Assembly: GCF_000716605.1 (NCBI RefSeq)
Contig: NZ_JNXE01000012.1
Location: 162,178 to 226,177 of the forward strand
Length of the DNA: 64,000 nucleotides
Reading direction: 5' to 3'
Source of the DNA: Streptomyces sp. NRRL F-525
GTDB lineage: Bacteria > Actinomycetota > Actinomycetes > Streptomycetales > Streptomycetaceae
Below, piece after piece: positions 53,587 to 62,634 of this stretch. The translations under genes and the position numbers were made by a program. Numbering within the stretch: the first letter of the stretch is position 1; each line of letters starts with the position of its first letter. Below the pieces are notes generated by a model. It had not been told where the DNA came from. It saw nothing but the letters and a program-made list of their open reading frames with translations, and made no database searches.

Positions 53587-54672
53587 TCACGCCCAACCCC
53601 CCTGCCTGCGCCGCGTCCTCCGCAGCAGCCAGAAGAAGAACGGGCTGCCGAGAAGAGCCGTCAAGACGCCGAGCGGAAGTTCCGCCGGGGCGGCAACCGT
53701 GCGGGCCGTCAAATCCGCGGCCAGCAACACCAGCGCGCCCAACAGCGCGCTGGCCGGGATCAGGAAACGATGACCCGGCCCCGCCGCCATGCGGAGCAGA
53801 TGCGGCACGACCAGCCCCACGAAGCTGATGATCCCGGACACGCTGACCGCCGCCGCCGTGAGAAGCGCGATGACCAGCACCAGGACGATCCGGAGCCGCT
53901 CGACGTCAACTCCCAAGTGACGCGCGGGCCGTTCACCGAGCGCGAGGAGGTCGAGCCGCCCGGCATAGAGCGGCGCGAGGGTCAGCCCCAGCACCGCACA
54001 CGGAAGGATCGCGAGAACCTTCGGCCAGGTCGCCTGCGAGAGCGAACCGAGCTGCCAGAAGGTGATCTGGTTGACGGCAGCCGTGTCCGCGAAGAACAGG
54101 AACAGCCCGATCAGCGCCCCCGCGAACGCGTTCAGCGCGATCCCGGTGAGGATCAACGTCACGACCTCCGTACGCCCGCCCGAGCGCGACATCGCGTAGA
54201 CGAGCAGCACCGTGGCCAGCCCCGAGACGAACGCCACCGCCGACACCGTCCACGTCCCCAGGAAGTCCAGCCCGAACGCGATCACCGCGACCGCCCCCAC
54301 CGCCGCCCCCGAGGACACCCCGATGACCCCGGGTTCCGCGAGCGGATTCCCGAACACGCCCTGCATCAACGCCCCCGCACACCCCAGCGAGGCCCCGACA
54401 AGCAGCGCGAGCACGATCCGCGGGAACCGCACATTCCACAGCACGGACTCCGGAACACGGTCCAACGCCCGACCACCGAGCCCGAGTTGATGCTGCACCG
54501 ACGCCAGGACATCCCCGGTCGGAATCGGATACGCGCCCAGCCCCGCAGCCACCGGCACCAGCACGAGCAGCGCGACCACCAGCCCGACGGTGAGCATCCA
54601 GCCCGTACTGCGCTTTCTCCGTACGGGAGTTGCCGCGACGCCAGCCTCAACCCCCTTCTCCAGCACGGTCAT
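53587..54672 (-). CDS. hmuU: Haem ABC transporter permease HmuU (FecCD family)
   Basis: The 361-residue product has about nine to ten transmembrane helices and the FecCD core: RFPRIVLALLVGASLGCAGALMQGVFGNPLAEPGVIGVSSGAAVGAV and GVDVERLRIVLVLVIALLTAAAVSVSGIISFVGLVVPHLLR. It forms the membrane channel for haem with HmuV. Its ATG overlaps the hmuT stop (ATGA), so hmuT and hmuU are coupled. Confidence 0.92.
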   Translation of the reverse strand: MTVLEKGVEAGVAATPVRRKRSTGWMLTVGLVVALLVLVPVAAGLGAYPIPTGDVLASVQHQLGLGGRALDRVPESVLWNVRFPRIVLALLVGASLGCAGALMQGVFGNPLAEPGVIGVSSGAAVGAVAVIAFGLDFLGTWTVSAVAFVSGLATVLLVYAMSRSGGRTEVVTLILTGIALNAFAGALIGLFLFFADTAAVNQITFWQLGSLSQATWPKVLAILPCAVLGLTLAPLYAGRLDLLALGERPARHLGVDVERLRIVLVLVIALLTAAAVSVSGIISFVGLVVPHLLRMAAGPGHRFLIPASALLGALVLLAADLTARTVAAPAELPLGVLTALLGSPFFFWLLRRTRRRQGGWA

Positions 54673-55697
54673 TCGCTCCCGCCCCCGTACAACTGATCCA
54701 CCAGCGACTTGAGCACCTGATCGGTGCGCGGCCCGTAGTTGAGGAGCACCCCGTCCTCGATCGAGACGACCCGCCGGTTCATCCCGGCCGGGGTCTGCGC
54801 GACACCGGGGATCTTCACCAGCCCGTCGACGCCACCGACCGACTCAAGTCCCTTGGTCATGACGAGAATCGCGTCGGGCGCGGCCTGTGCGAGCGCCTCG
54901 GTGGTGATGGCGGTGAAGTCCTTCTTCAGCCCGGATTCCGCACCCGCGTCGACCGCCCCGGCCGCCTCCAGGAGCGAGGTCGCCCCCGACCCCTTGCCGC
55001 CGATCAGATACACGGACGCGGACCCGCGCAGATACAGGAACGCGACCCGAGGCTTCTCCTTGTGCCGCGGAATCGCCGTGCGTACGGCGGCGATCCGCTC
55101 CTCGGAGCGCTTGGTCAGCTCCTTCCCCGCGGCCGGTACACCGAGCGCGTCGGCCACCGCCCGGATACGCGGACCGACGTCGGCCAGCCCCTTCGCCGGG
55201 TCGACGACGAGGACCGGAATGCCGGCCGCGCGGATCTGCCCCATCGCCTCGGACGGTCCGGTGGTGGTCTCCGCGAGGACGAGATCGGGCTTGAGGGACA
55301 GCACACTCTCCGCCGAGACGTCGTGGTTGCGGGTCACCAGGGGGAGTTTCGCGGCCTGTTGGAAGGTCGCGGTGATGTCCCGGGCCACGACCCGGTCGCC
55401 CAGCCCGAGCGTGAACACGATCTCGCTGAGGCTGCCGGAGAGCGGGACGATACGCCGCGCGTTCTGGACGGTGACCTTCTTGCCGTCGGCGGACCGGACG
55501 GTGACCGGGAGTTGGGGGTCCGGGGCGTCGGTCAGCGGCTCCACGCGCTTGGCCGGTGCGGAGGCCTTCGCCGAGGCGCCGGCCGCGGACGTGGCCGCGC
55601 CCCCGCATCCGGTGAGCGTGAGCGCGAGCACGGACAACAGTGCTCCCGCCAGTCGTGTGCGCAAGCGTGGCACGGTCCCGTCCGTCTCTCTCGGCAT
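54669..55697 (-). CDS. hmuT: Haem-binding lipoprotein HmuT
   Basis: The 342-residue product has a lipoprotein signal (AGALLSVLALTLTGC) and a class III (TroA-like) substrate-binding fold: ARRIVPLSGSLSEIVFTLGLGDRVVARD, SLKPDLVLAETTTGPSEAMGQIRAAGIPVLVV, SVYLIGGKGSGATSLLEAAGAVDAG. This is the HmuT type that takes haem from HtaA proteins and gives it to HmuUV. ATG 55697 is chosen; GTG 55718 would add seven residues. The divergent promoter region carries an iron box. Confidence 0.9.
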   Translation of the reverse strand: MPRETDGTVPRLRTRLAGALLSVLALTLTGCGGAATSAAGASAKASAPAKRVEPLTDAPDPQLPVTVRSADGKKVTVQNARRIVPLSGSLSEIVFTLGLGDRVVARDITATFQQAAKLPLVTRNHDVSAESVLSLKPDLVLAETTTGPSEAMGQIRAAGIPVLVVDPAKGLADVGPRIRAVADALGVPAAGKELTKRSEERIAAVRTAIPRHKEKPRVAFLYLRGSASVYLIGGKGSGATSLLEAAGAVDAGAESGLKKDFTAITTEALAQAAPDAILVMTKGLESVGGVDGLVKIPGVAQTPAGMNRRVVSIEDGVLLNYGPRTDQVLKSLVDQLYGGGSE

Positions 55698-55740
55698 CTC
55701 TCGATATCTCTCGGGCACTGTCGTTTCAGGTGAGGAAAGC

Positions 55741-55759
55741 TTAGGTTAGCCTTACCTTT
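55741..55759. promoter_or_regulatory. Iron box shared by hmuTU and the first HtaA gene
   Basis: TTAGGTTAGCCTTACCTTT closely matches the DtxR/IdeR/DmdR1 consensus TTAGGTTAGGCTAACCTAA. It lies between hmuT (44 bp from its start) and the HtaA gene (38 bp from its start), and should give joint iron-dependent repression of both. Confidence 0.85.
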
Positions 55760-55796
55760 GTTCGCTACCGGCAGTCGTCAACCGGAGGACCCACCC

Positions 55797-57236
55797 ATGC
55801 CCGCGCGCCTGAAAGCCCTGGTCACCGTGTTGTGCGCGGCGATTCTGGGTGCCCTCCTCCCCGCGGCCCTCGCCCACGCCGAGAGCCGTACCGTGCAGGG
55901 CGGTCGGCTCGACTGGGGCATCAAGTCCTCGTTCCAGAGCTATGTCACCGGGCCCATCGCGAACGGGAGTTACTCCCTCACGGGCGGCGCGGCGACCGTG
56001 GGCAGCAGCCAGTTCCGCTTCCCCTCGGCGACGGGTTCGTACGACGGCTCGACCGGCGCGTTCCGCTCGTCCTTCGCGGGCGGGGTGCACTTCGTCGGCC
56101 ACAAGAAGACCGACGGCAGCTACGAACTCGACCTCACCCTGAGCCGCCCCACGGTCCGCATCTCGGGCTCCACCGGCACCCTCTACCTGGACATCACCAG
56201 CAAGGCGAAGGGCACGGGGGCGGTCACGACGTCCTCGCAAGTGCCCTTCGCCTCCCTCGAGTTGGGCGGCATCGACATGAAGGGCGGCGGCAACGCGGTC
56301 GTCCTCAACAACCTGCCCGCCACGCTCACCGCGCAGGGCGCGAAGTCCTTCGCCGGGTACTACACGGCCGGTACGGCACTGGACCCGGTGAGTCTCTCGG
56401 CGGACGTGAAGGCCGCGGCCACGAAGACCGCCACGCCCACCCCGACACCCACCAAGTCCGCCGCGAAGAGGGAGACTTCGAGCGGTGCGATCGCGGACGG
56501 CGCCGTCGACTGGGGCGTGCGCCGCACCTTCCGGGAGTACGTGACCGGGGACATCGCCAAGGGCAAGTGGACGTTGTCGGCCGGAGCCGAGGACGGCGGC
56601 GCGCTCTTCCGCTTCCCGGGCGGTGAAGGGACGTACAAGAACGGGGAGTTGACGGCCTCGTTCAAGGGCGCGGTGCGCTTCGCCGGCGCGGAGGGCCTGG
56701 ATCTGAAGCTGAGCGGTGTCCGGGCGACGGTCGAGGACGGCAAGGGCACGCTCTACGCCGATGTCACCGGAACCGATGGCACGGGCGCCGACTTCACCGG
56801 CAAGAAGGTCCCGCTGGTCACCTTCACCGCCAAGGATCTCAAGGCGGCCAAGGGCCTGGTGAAGGTCACCGAGGCCCCCGCGAAACTCACCGCGCAGGGC
56901 GTGAAGGCCTTCGGCGGGATGTACCCGGCGGGCACGGCCATGGACCCGGTGTCGGTGGCCGTAGCACTGACCGACGACGCGAAGTTGCCCGCGCTGCCCG
57001 ACCTCGGCACCACACCCACGGCGAGCGAGACCCCGGAGGAACAGTCGGCCCACCCCTCGGTGTCCGCGGAGCCGGTCGCCGACAACTCCGGTGGCGGCAA
57101 CGGCAGTTCGGCCGCGCTGCCGATCGGCCTGGCGGCCGGTGCCGTGCTGGTGGCGGCAGCGGTGTCGGTGCTGATCGTCCGCAGGCGCCGCGCCAGTCCG
57201 GCGGCAGCCGAAGCCACCACATCCGAAGCGGACTAA
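55797..57236 (+). CDS. HtaA-domain haem-binding surface protein
   Basis: The 479-residue product has a signal peptide (VTVLCAAILGALLPAALAHA), two HtaA domains (about 35-205, GRLDWGIKSSFQSYVTGPIANGSYSL; and 235-395, GAVDWGVRRTFREYVTGDIAKGKWTL), a Thr/Pro linker between them, and a C-terminal transmembrane helix with basic tail (LPIGLAAGAVLVAAAVSVLIVRRRR). HtaA domains bind haem at the cell surface. GGAGGA seven bases upstream defines the start. It lies directly after the shared iron box and is divergent from hmuT. Confidence 0.92.
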   Translation: MPARLKALVTVLCAAILGALLPAALAHAESRTVQGGRLDWGIKSSFQSYVTGPIANGSYSLTGGAATVGSSQFRFPSATGSYDGSTGAFRSSFAGGVHFVGHKKTDGSYELDLTLSRPTVRISGSTGTLYLDITSKAKGTGAVTTSSQVPFASLELGGIDMKGGGNAVVLNNLPATLTAQGAKSFAGYYTAGTALDPVSLSADVKAAATKTATPTPTPTKSAAKRETSSGAIADGAVDWGVRRTFREYVTGDIAKGKWTLSAGAEDGGALFRFPGGEGTYKNGELTASFKGAVRFAGAEGLDLKLSGVRATVEDGKGTLYADVTGTDGTGADFTGKKVPLVTFTAKDLKAAKGLVKVTEAPAKLTAQGVKAFGGMYPAGTAMDPVSVAVALTDDAKLPALPDLGTTPTASETPEEQSAHPSVSAEPVADNSGGGNGSSAALPIGLAAGAVLVAAAVSVLIVRRRRASPAAAEATTSEAD

Positions 57237-57297
57237 CCCCCTTACCCGGTCCGCCAGTTGGTGGACCTTGCCCCCGAACTCAAGGAGAACCACGGCC

Positions 57298-58800
57298 ATG
57301 CCCGTCAGACGCCCCCGACTTTCCTTCGTCCTCGCCGCGGCCGTCGCGACCGCCGCCGCGTTCGGTGCCACGGCGCTCGCCACGACCACCGCGTCGGCGG
57401 CCGAAGTCCCGCTCAGCGGCTACGAGTTGACCTGGGGCATCAAGCAGTCGTACCGCACCTACGTGAGCACCTACGCGCAGGGCTCCTTCACCGCCACCGA
57501 CGGCGCCTCGCAGGCCGCGAACAACGGCGCGTTCACCTTCACCGACGGCACGGGCACCTACGACACCACCAGCCACGCCGTGCACCTGACCTTCAAGGGC
57601 ACCGTCACCGCCAAGTCGACGCTGCACGGCTTCGTACGGGAGATGTCCGACTTCCAGTACGACAGCGCGGCGGGCACCCTCACCGCCGACCTCGTCGCGG
57701 ACGGCGGCACCAAGCAGCAGGACGTGACGCTCGCGACGGTCGCCGCGCCGACCAGCCAGAACCTGACGGACCTCGCCACCACGCTCACCGCGGCGGCGGG
57801 CACGTTCCTCGGCAGCGACTCGTACGCGAACGCGGCCGGCGATCCACTGTCGGCGGTCAAGCCGACAACGACGACGTCCCCGACCCCGTCCAACTCGTCG
57901 ACGGAATCGGCGTCCCCGTCCCCGTCGCCCACCCCCACCAAGACGGCGACCCCCAGCGCGACCCCGTCCACCACGCCCTCCGACAGCGCGAGCCCCTCCG
58001 ACACGGCCTCCCAACCGGCCGCCACCAAGGGCGAGATCGCGGACGGCAAGCTCGACTGGGGCGTGAAGGAGTCCTTCCGCTCCTACGTCGTCGGCAGCGT
58101 CGCCAACGGCAAGATCACGACGTCGGACGGCGCGACCCAGGCAACCGGCAACGGCGTCTTCACCTTCACCGACGCGACCGGCACCTACGACACCGACGCG
58201 GACACCCTCTCCGCCGCCTTCGAGGGTGCGGTGAACTTCAAGGGCCATGAGGACAACGGGACTTACGGCCTCGACCTCACCTTCACCGACCTCAAGGCGA
58301 CCCTCGACAACGGCTCCGGCGAACTGACGGCGGACGTGACGAGCCTGGGCGAGAAGTCCGAGGACGTGGTCCTGGCCGACCTGAAGGCGGGTTCGACCGA
58401 CCTCACCGCGAAGAACGACGTCATCACCCTCGACGACGTCACCGCGACCTTGACCGCGGCCGGCGCGAAGGCCTTCGGCGGCTTCTACCAGACCGGCGCC
58501 GAACTCGACCCCCTCGACCTCTCGGTGACCCTGACGACGGACGCGACCCTCCCCACGGACGGCTCGTCACCGACGACCGGCACGGGCACCAGCTCCTCCG
58601 GCAGTACCGACAACTCCGGTACGACGGGCTCGACTTCGGGCGGCGGCGTCACCGGCTCCACCACGGGCAGCGTGAACGGCTCCCTCGCGTCGACCGGTTC
58701 CGAGATCCCGGCGGCGGCCCTGGGCACGGCGGCCGCGGTGACCGTGGCGGCGGGCGCGGGCGTGGTGTTCGCGATGCGCAGGCGGCGTACCGAGGCGTAG
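57298..58800 (+). CDS. HtaA-domain protein with LAxTG sortase signal
   Basis: The 500-residue product has a signal peptide (LAAAVATAAAFGATALATTTASA), two HtaA domains (about 40-200, ELTWGIKQSYRTYVSTYAQGSFTA; and 245-420, GKLDWGVKESFRSYVVGSVANGKIT) joined by a Ser/Thr/Pro linker, a Gly/Ser/Thr-rich stalk and a C-terminal LASTGSE followed by a hydrophobic helix and RRRR. LAxTG is the class E sortase signal used in Streptomyces, so the protein should be linked to the cell wall. The start follows AAGGAG. It probably shares the transcript of the first HtaA gene, 61 bp upstream. Confidence 0.92.
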   Translation: MPVRRPRLSFVLAAAVATAAAFGATALATTTASAAEVPLSGYELTWGIKQSYRTYVSTYAQGSFTATDGASQAANNGAFTFTDGTGTYDTTSHAVHLTFKGTVTAKSTLHGFVREMSDFQYDSAAGTLTADLVADGGTKQQDVTLATVAAPTSQNLTDLATTLTAAAGTFLGSDSYANAAGDPLSAVKPTTTTSPTPSNSSTESASPSPSPTPTKTATPSATPSTTPSDSASPSDTASQPAATKGEIADGKLDWGVKESFRSYVVGSVANGKITTSDGATQATGNGVFTFTDATGTYDTDADTLSAAFEGAVNFKGHEDNGTYGLDLTFTDLKATLDNGSGELTADVTSLGEKSEDVVLADLKAGSTDLTAKNDVITLDDVTATLTAAGAKAFGGFYQTGAELDPLDLSVTLTTDATLPTDGSSPTTGTGTSSSGSTDNSGTTGSTSGGGVTGSTTGSVNGSLASTGSEIPAAALGTAAAVTVAAGAGVVFAMRRRRTEA

Positions 58801-58864
58801 GACGGTGTCCCCGTCGCGCGGCGGATCGGGTCGCGAGGCCGGCGGGGACGGCACCCTCTCTGTG

Positions 58865-58900
58865 AAAGTGTGTCACTTGTACGCATAAGTGACACACTTT
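58865..58900. repeat. Dispersed inverted repeat, copy 4 (variant)
   Basis: A perfect 14-bp inverted repeat, AAAGTGTGTCACTT (58865-58878) and AAGTGACACACTTT (58887-58900), with an 8-nt loop. It shares the AAGTG/CACTT elements of the other three copies, but the inner bases are rearranged. It lies 65 bp after the HtaA gene stop and about 78 bp before the PhzF gene, and could be a terminator. Confidence 0.75.
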
Positions 58901-58977
58901 TTCGGGATACCCCTCTCCCGTCGGCGGTCCCGCCACCTGGGATGACCTCGCCGCCCGCGCGGTGTTTGAATGCCCCC

Positions 58978-59622
58978 GTGACTGACTACGACGTACTGCG
59001 TGTCTTCTGCGGACCCAGCGGCGGATACGGCAACGAACTCGGCGTCGTCCGCGAGGGTTCCGTCATGCCGGACCCGGACGAGCGGCAGGTGTTCGCCGGG
59101 AAACTCGGCTTCAGCGAGACGGTGTTCGTCGACGACCCCGAGCGCGGAGTCATCGACATCTACACCCCGACCACGCGCCTGCCCTTCGCCGGCCACCCCT
59201 GCGTCGGCACTGCCTGGCTCCTGGACATACCCGAACTGGTCACCCCGGCAGGCATCGTGGGCGCCCGGCTGGACGGCGAGTTCAGCTGGATCGAGGCCCT
59301 CCCGGTGTGGGCCCCACCGCGAACCCTGCGCCAGTACGCCACCGCCAACGAGGTCGACGCCCTCCCCGTCCCCCCGCCCGGCGAGTGGATCTACGCCTGG
59401 GCCTGGGAGGACGAGTCCGCGGGCCGTATCCGCGCCCGTGCCTTTCCCGGCCGGGACGACGGCATCCACGAGGACGAGGCGACAGGTGCGGCGGCACTCC
59501 TGCTGACCGACCAGCTGGGCCGGGCTCTCAACATCACGCAGGGCGCGGGCTCTCAGATACTCACGGCTCCGCAGCCCGGGGGTTGGGTGGAGGTCGGGGG
59601 ACGCGTGTTCCTGGAGCGCTGA
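58978..59622 (+). CDS. PhzF family protein
   Basis: The 214-residue product has a PhzF-fold isomerase signature: GYGNELGVV near the N-terminus (with the family Glu), FVDDPERGVIDIYTPTTRLPFAGHPCVGTAWLL (the family motif), and DEATGAAALLLTDQLGRALNITQGAGSQI near the C-terminus. The protein is shorter than the usual 260-290 residues. PhzF-like proteins isomerise small substrates; this one lies outside any phenazine cluster. GTG 58978 follows a TTTGAAT element eight bases away, suggesting a leaderless mRNA. Confidence 0.85.
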   Translation: MTDYDVLRVFCGPSGGYGNELGVVREGSVMPDPDERQVFAGKLGFSETVFVDDPERGVIDIYTPTTRLPFAGHPCVGTAWLLDIPELVTPAGIVGARLDGEFSWIEALPVWAPPRTLRQYATANEVDALPVPPPGEWIYAWAWEDESAGRIRARAFPGRDDGIHEDEATGAAALLLTDQLGRALNITQGAGSQILTAPQPGGWVEVGGRVFLER

Positions 59623-59644
59623 ACGCCTCCGCCGGAAGACCTCG

Positions 59645-60642
59645 TCAGTCCAGCACGAAGCCGATCACCGGATCCTTGGTGACGCCCGTGTGCAACTGGT
59701 CGACGGTCACCGGGGAGGCGAAGCGGTAGGTCGAGGGTCTCCGTGGTTCCGGGCCTGACGCGGTTCGTGACCTGGAGGGTGTTCGCCGTGGTGGGCAGGC
59801 TGACGAGGACGGCGCGGGAGCTCATGCGGAGCGCGATCCATTCCGCCCGGTTGTTCCGTACCTGGACGCGCACCCTTCGCCGACCCGCAGGGGCGGGCCT
59901 TTCCAGGGCCGTGGCGGGAATCACCAGCCCTGACGGCGTCGATCCGTACCTCGATCCCCGCACAGGCGACCCAACTCCCGTACGGCGCACGGACAGCGAG
60001 GCGTGCCAGGGGCGTGGGCGCCTGGCCCGGCGCGTGCAGGACCGGTTTGCCGGCCGTGCGCGGCTGCTCGCCGTAGGACCGGCACAGGTACAGCACGTCG
60101 GCATACGACTTGGTGGGCAGCGTCGAGCCGCGGAGCAGTTCCGTCTCCAGGATCTGCCGGGCCGCCCCGATCGTCTTCCGCACGTCCGGCAGCGAGGGGA
60201 CCCACAGCCAGCAGCCCGCGATCGCCACATCCGCCAGCGCCTGACGGTGGGGCGACCTCATGTGCTCGGCGATGCCGTAGGCATGGACGAACTCGCGGCG
60301 GGCGTCCTGGATCAGTCCGCGGCGGTCCCGCGCGCTCCGCCAGGTGTCGGGCAGGTCGCGCACATATCTGCGTCCGGCGGCCATGTACTCCTCGAACTCG
60401 CGCCCGGGGATGTCACCGACCTGCTTGCCGACGGCGTCGATCTTCCGCCCCAAGACATCGAATCCCTGGCCGAGTTGCTGGAAGCCGGACTCCTGCCGGG
60501 TCGCCGTGGAGACGAGGACGTCCACGACCTGACTCGCCGCACCGGCCCAGACCGCGTTGTCCATGGCCTGACCGGCGACCAGCTGGGCGACTGCCGTGCG
60601 TGCCACGAGTGCGCCCAGCGCGATCGCCAGTTCCATGGCCAT
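59645..60642 (-). pseudogene. Hypothetical gene broken by two frameshifts
   Basis: From ATG 60642 (behind GGGGGAGG) the first frame reads well for about 235 residues (MELAIALGALVARTAVAQLV..., AIAGCWLWVPSLPDVRKTIGAARQILETEL). It then turns Arg/Gly/Pro-rich near 59935, where a second frame continues with credible sequence (GLVIPATALERPAPAGRRRVRVQVRNNRAEWIALRMSSRAVLVSL). Near 59730 a third frame supplies a sensible ending (YRFASPVTVDQLHTGVTKDPVIGFVLD) and a stop at 59645. Two frameshifts within about 210 bp mean either decay or sequencing error. I do not recognise the family; the N-terminal half is helical with a possible membrane-proximal segment. Confidence 0.7.
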
Positions 60643-60717
60643 GTCGTGCCTCCCCCGAGGACCACTCCGTGCCTTCGAGTGTAGGGAGTTCGGCGCGGTT
60701 CCGGCCCCCGGTGACGC

Positions 60718-61365
60718 TCACGCCGACAGCGGGAACTCCTCACCCAGCGCCCGGAAGACCCCGGTGTTCAACGCGAACGCCCGCTTGCACTCGGCCACGA
60801 TCCGCTGCTTCTCCAGGTCGTCGACCTGAACTCCGTCCAGCAGCTCCCGATACCCCCGCTTGAACGCCGCCGGGTTCCCGATCCCCTCGAACACATAGAA
60901 CCGCACCCCGTCCCCCTTACGGGAGAACCCCCACGTCCGCTCCGCCTTGTCCCGGATGATCTGCCCGCCGGAGAGATCCCCGAGGTAACGGGTGTAGTGG
61001 TGGGCGATGTACCCGGCCGGCCACTCCTCGGCGCACTCCCGCACCCGGTCCGCGTAGGCCCGCGTGGCGGGGAGCGCGGTCAGCCCGGACCGCCAGTCCG
61101 CACCCCGCAGATGCGCGAGGTCCCGCTCCAGCGCCGGCAGCCGGAACAACTCGGGCTGGATGAACGCCCCGGCCACCGGATCCGCGGCGAGCCGCTCCGC
61201 GCCGGTCTCCAACGCCTCGTAGACGAACCACAGTTGCTCGGTGTACCGGGCGTACGCGTCCACGCCCAGCCGGCCGCCGAGCAGATCGCTCATGAAGGTG
61301 GAGGTCTCGGCCTCCACGTGCTGTTCGTGGGACGCGGTGCGGATGACTGTCGAGAAGGAGTCCAT
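60718..61365 (-). CDS. hmuO: Biliverdin-producing haem oxygenase HmuO
   Basis: The 215-residue product is a haem oxygenase: SHEQHVEAE near residue 12-20 (His of the haem ligand region), YTRYLGDLSGGQIIRDKAER (the distal helix GDLSGGQ motif) and GVRFYVFEG. It opens haem to biliverdin, CO and iron, the last step after HmuTUV import. An iron box immediately upstream supports iron-dependent control. Confidence 0.93.
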   Translation of the reverse strand: MDSFSTVIRTASHEQHVEAETSTFMSDLLGGRLGVDAYARYTEQLWFVYEALETGAERLAADPVAGAFIQPELFRLPALERDLAHLRGADWRSGLTALPATRAYADRVRECAEEWPAGYIAHHYTRYLGDLSGGQIIRDKAERTWGFSRKGDGVRFYVFEGIGNPAAFKRGYRELLDGVQVDDLEKQRIVAECKRAFALNTGVFRALGEEFPLSA

Positions 61366-61378
61366 GGGCCCTATCCTC

Positions 61379-61397
61379 TAAGGCAAGGCTTACCTAA
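61379..61397 (-). promoter_or_regulatory. Iron box upstream of hmuO
   Basis: On the minus strand, TTAGGTAAGCCTTGCCTTA matches the DtxR/IdeR/DmdR1 consensus at about 15 of 19 positions. It begins 14 bp upstream of the hmuO ATG, where a bound repressor would block transcription. Confidence 0.75.
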
Positions 61398-61443
61398 GTC
61401 AACAGGTTGCCGACACCCTGTCGGTAAAAGCGTACAAGAAAAA

Positions 61444-61470
61444 CGGCCCGCCCCACGAGGGAGCGGGCCG
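61444..61470 (-). terminator. Intrinsic terminator of map
   Basis: CGGCCCGC (61444-61451) pairs with GCGGGCCG (61463-61470). Read on the minus strand, the stem is followed by a U-run from 61443 down to about 61439, making this a true Rho-independent terminator about 20 bp after the map stop. Confidence 0.85.
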
Positions 61471-61490
61471 CCATGATCCTTGAGGGGTCA

Positions 61491-62348
61491 TCAGGGCAGC
61501 GTGAGAACCTCCGCGCCCGTCTCCGTCACCACCAGCGTGTGCTCGAACTGGGCCGTCCGCTTCCGGTCCTTCGTGACGACCGTCCACCCGTCGTCCCACA
61601 TGTCGTACTCATACGTCCCCAGCGTCAGCATCGGCTCGATCGTGAACGTCATCCCGGGCTGGATGACCGTCGTCGCGTGCGGGCTGTCGTAGTGCGGGAC
61701 GATCAGGCCGGAGTGGAACGACGAGTTGATGCCGTGGCCGGTGAAGTCCCGGACCACGCCGTAGCCGAAGCGCTTGGCGTACGACTCGATGACCCGGCCG
61801 ATGATGTTGATCTGCCGGCCCGGCCTGACCGCCTTGATCGCGCGGTCCAGGGACTCGCGGGTGCGCTCGACCAGCAGCCGGGACTCCTCGTCGACGTCAC
61901 CGACCAGGTAGGTCGCGTTGTTGTCGCCGTGCACCCCGCCGATGTACGCGGTCACGTCGAGGTTGATGATGTCGCCGTCGCGCAGCACCGTGGAGTCCGG
62001 AATGCCGTGGCAGATCACCTCGTTGAGCGAGGTGCACAGGGACTTGGGGAAGCCGCGGTAGCCGAGCGTGGACGGATAGGCGCCGTGGTCGCACATGTAC
62101 TCGTGCGCGACCTTGTCGATCTCGTCCGTGGTCACCCCCGGCGAGATGATCTTCGCGGCCTCCGCCATCGCCCGCGCGGCGATCCGCCCGGCTACGCGCA
62201 TCGCCTCGATCGTCTCGGGGGTCTGCACCTCCGGCCCGGTGTACGGGGTCGGCGCGGGCTTGCCGACGTACTCGGGGCGACGGATGTTTCCGGGCACGGG
62301 ACGGGTGGGGGAGAGCTCCCCTGGTACGAGCAGCGACTGGCCAGACAT
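61491..62348 (-). CDS. map: Type I methionine aminopeptidase
   Basis: The 285-residue product is a type I methionine aminopeptidase, which removes initiator methionine. The five metal ligands are visible: Asp in [26 protein letters not shown] (two Asp), His in [11 protein letters not shown], Glu in TFTIEPMLT and Glu in [10 protein letters not shown]. The N-terminal 40 residues form the Pro-rich extension seen in actinobacterial enzymes (type Ib/c). The start ATG lies immediately upstream of a divergent small gene. Confidence 0.95.
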   Translation of the reverse strand: MSGQSLLVPGELSPTRPVPGNIRRPEYVGKPAPTPYTGPEVQTPETIEAMRVAGRIAARAMAEAAKIISPGVTTDEIDKVAHEYMCDHGAYPSTLGYRGFPKSLCTSLNEVICHGIPDSTVLRDGDIINLDVTAYIGGVHGDNNATYLVGDVDEESRLLVERTRESLDRAIKAVRPGRQINIIGRVIESYAKRFGYGVVRDFTGHGINSSFHSGLIVPHYDSPHATTVIQPGMTFTIEPMLTLGTYEYDMWDDGWTVVTKDRKRTAQFEHTLVVTETGAEVLTLP

Positions 62349-62406
62349 GCCAGCGAGTCTAACCAGCGGACATGGGGGAACATGGCCGTAGGGAAAGGAG
62401 CCGTTG

Positions 62407-62634
62407 ATGGCCCTGTTCAAGAAGCGCACGGTCGGGAAGCCCGGCGAGTGGTACTACTGCCTCGAACACAAGAAGGTCGAGGAGGGGCCGGAGTGCCCCG
62501 CCAAGGACCGGTTCGGGCCGTACGCCACCCGCGCCGAGGCCGAACACGCGATGGAGACGGCCCGCGAGCGCAACCTGGAGTGGGAGAACGACCCCAAGTG
62601 GCACGACGCGGCCAAGGGGAACACCGACGACTGA
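62407..62634 (+). CDS. Small conserved hypothetical protein
   Basis: The 75-residue product ([38 protein letters not shown]...[23 protein letters not shown]) has a strong AAAGGAG ribosome binding site and two cysteines (YCLEH and ECPAK) but no domain I can name. It looks like a compact zinc-binding-type protein, with the sites CLEH and CPAK separated by 12 residues (inference). It diverges from map and converges with the following MFS gene. Confidence 0.75.
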   Translation: MALFKKRTVGKPGEWYYCLEHKKVEEGPECPAKDRFGPYATRAEAEHAMETARERNLEWENDPKWHDAAKGNTDD

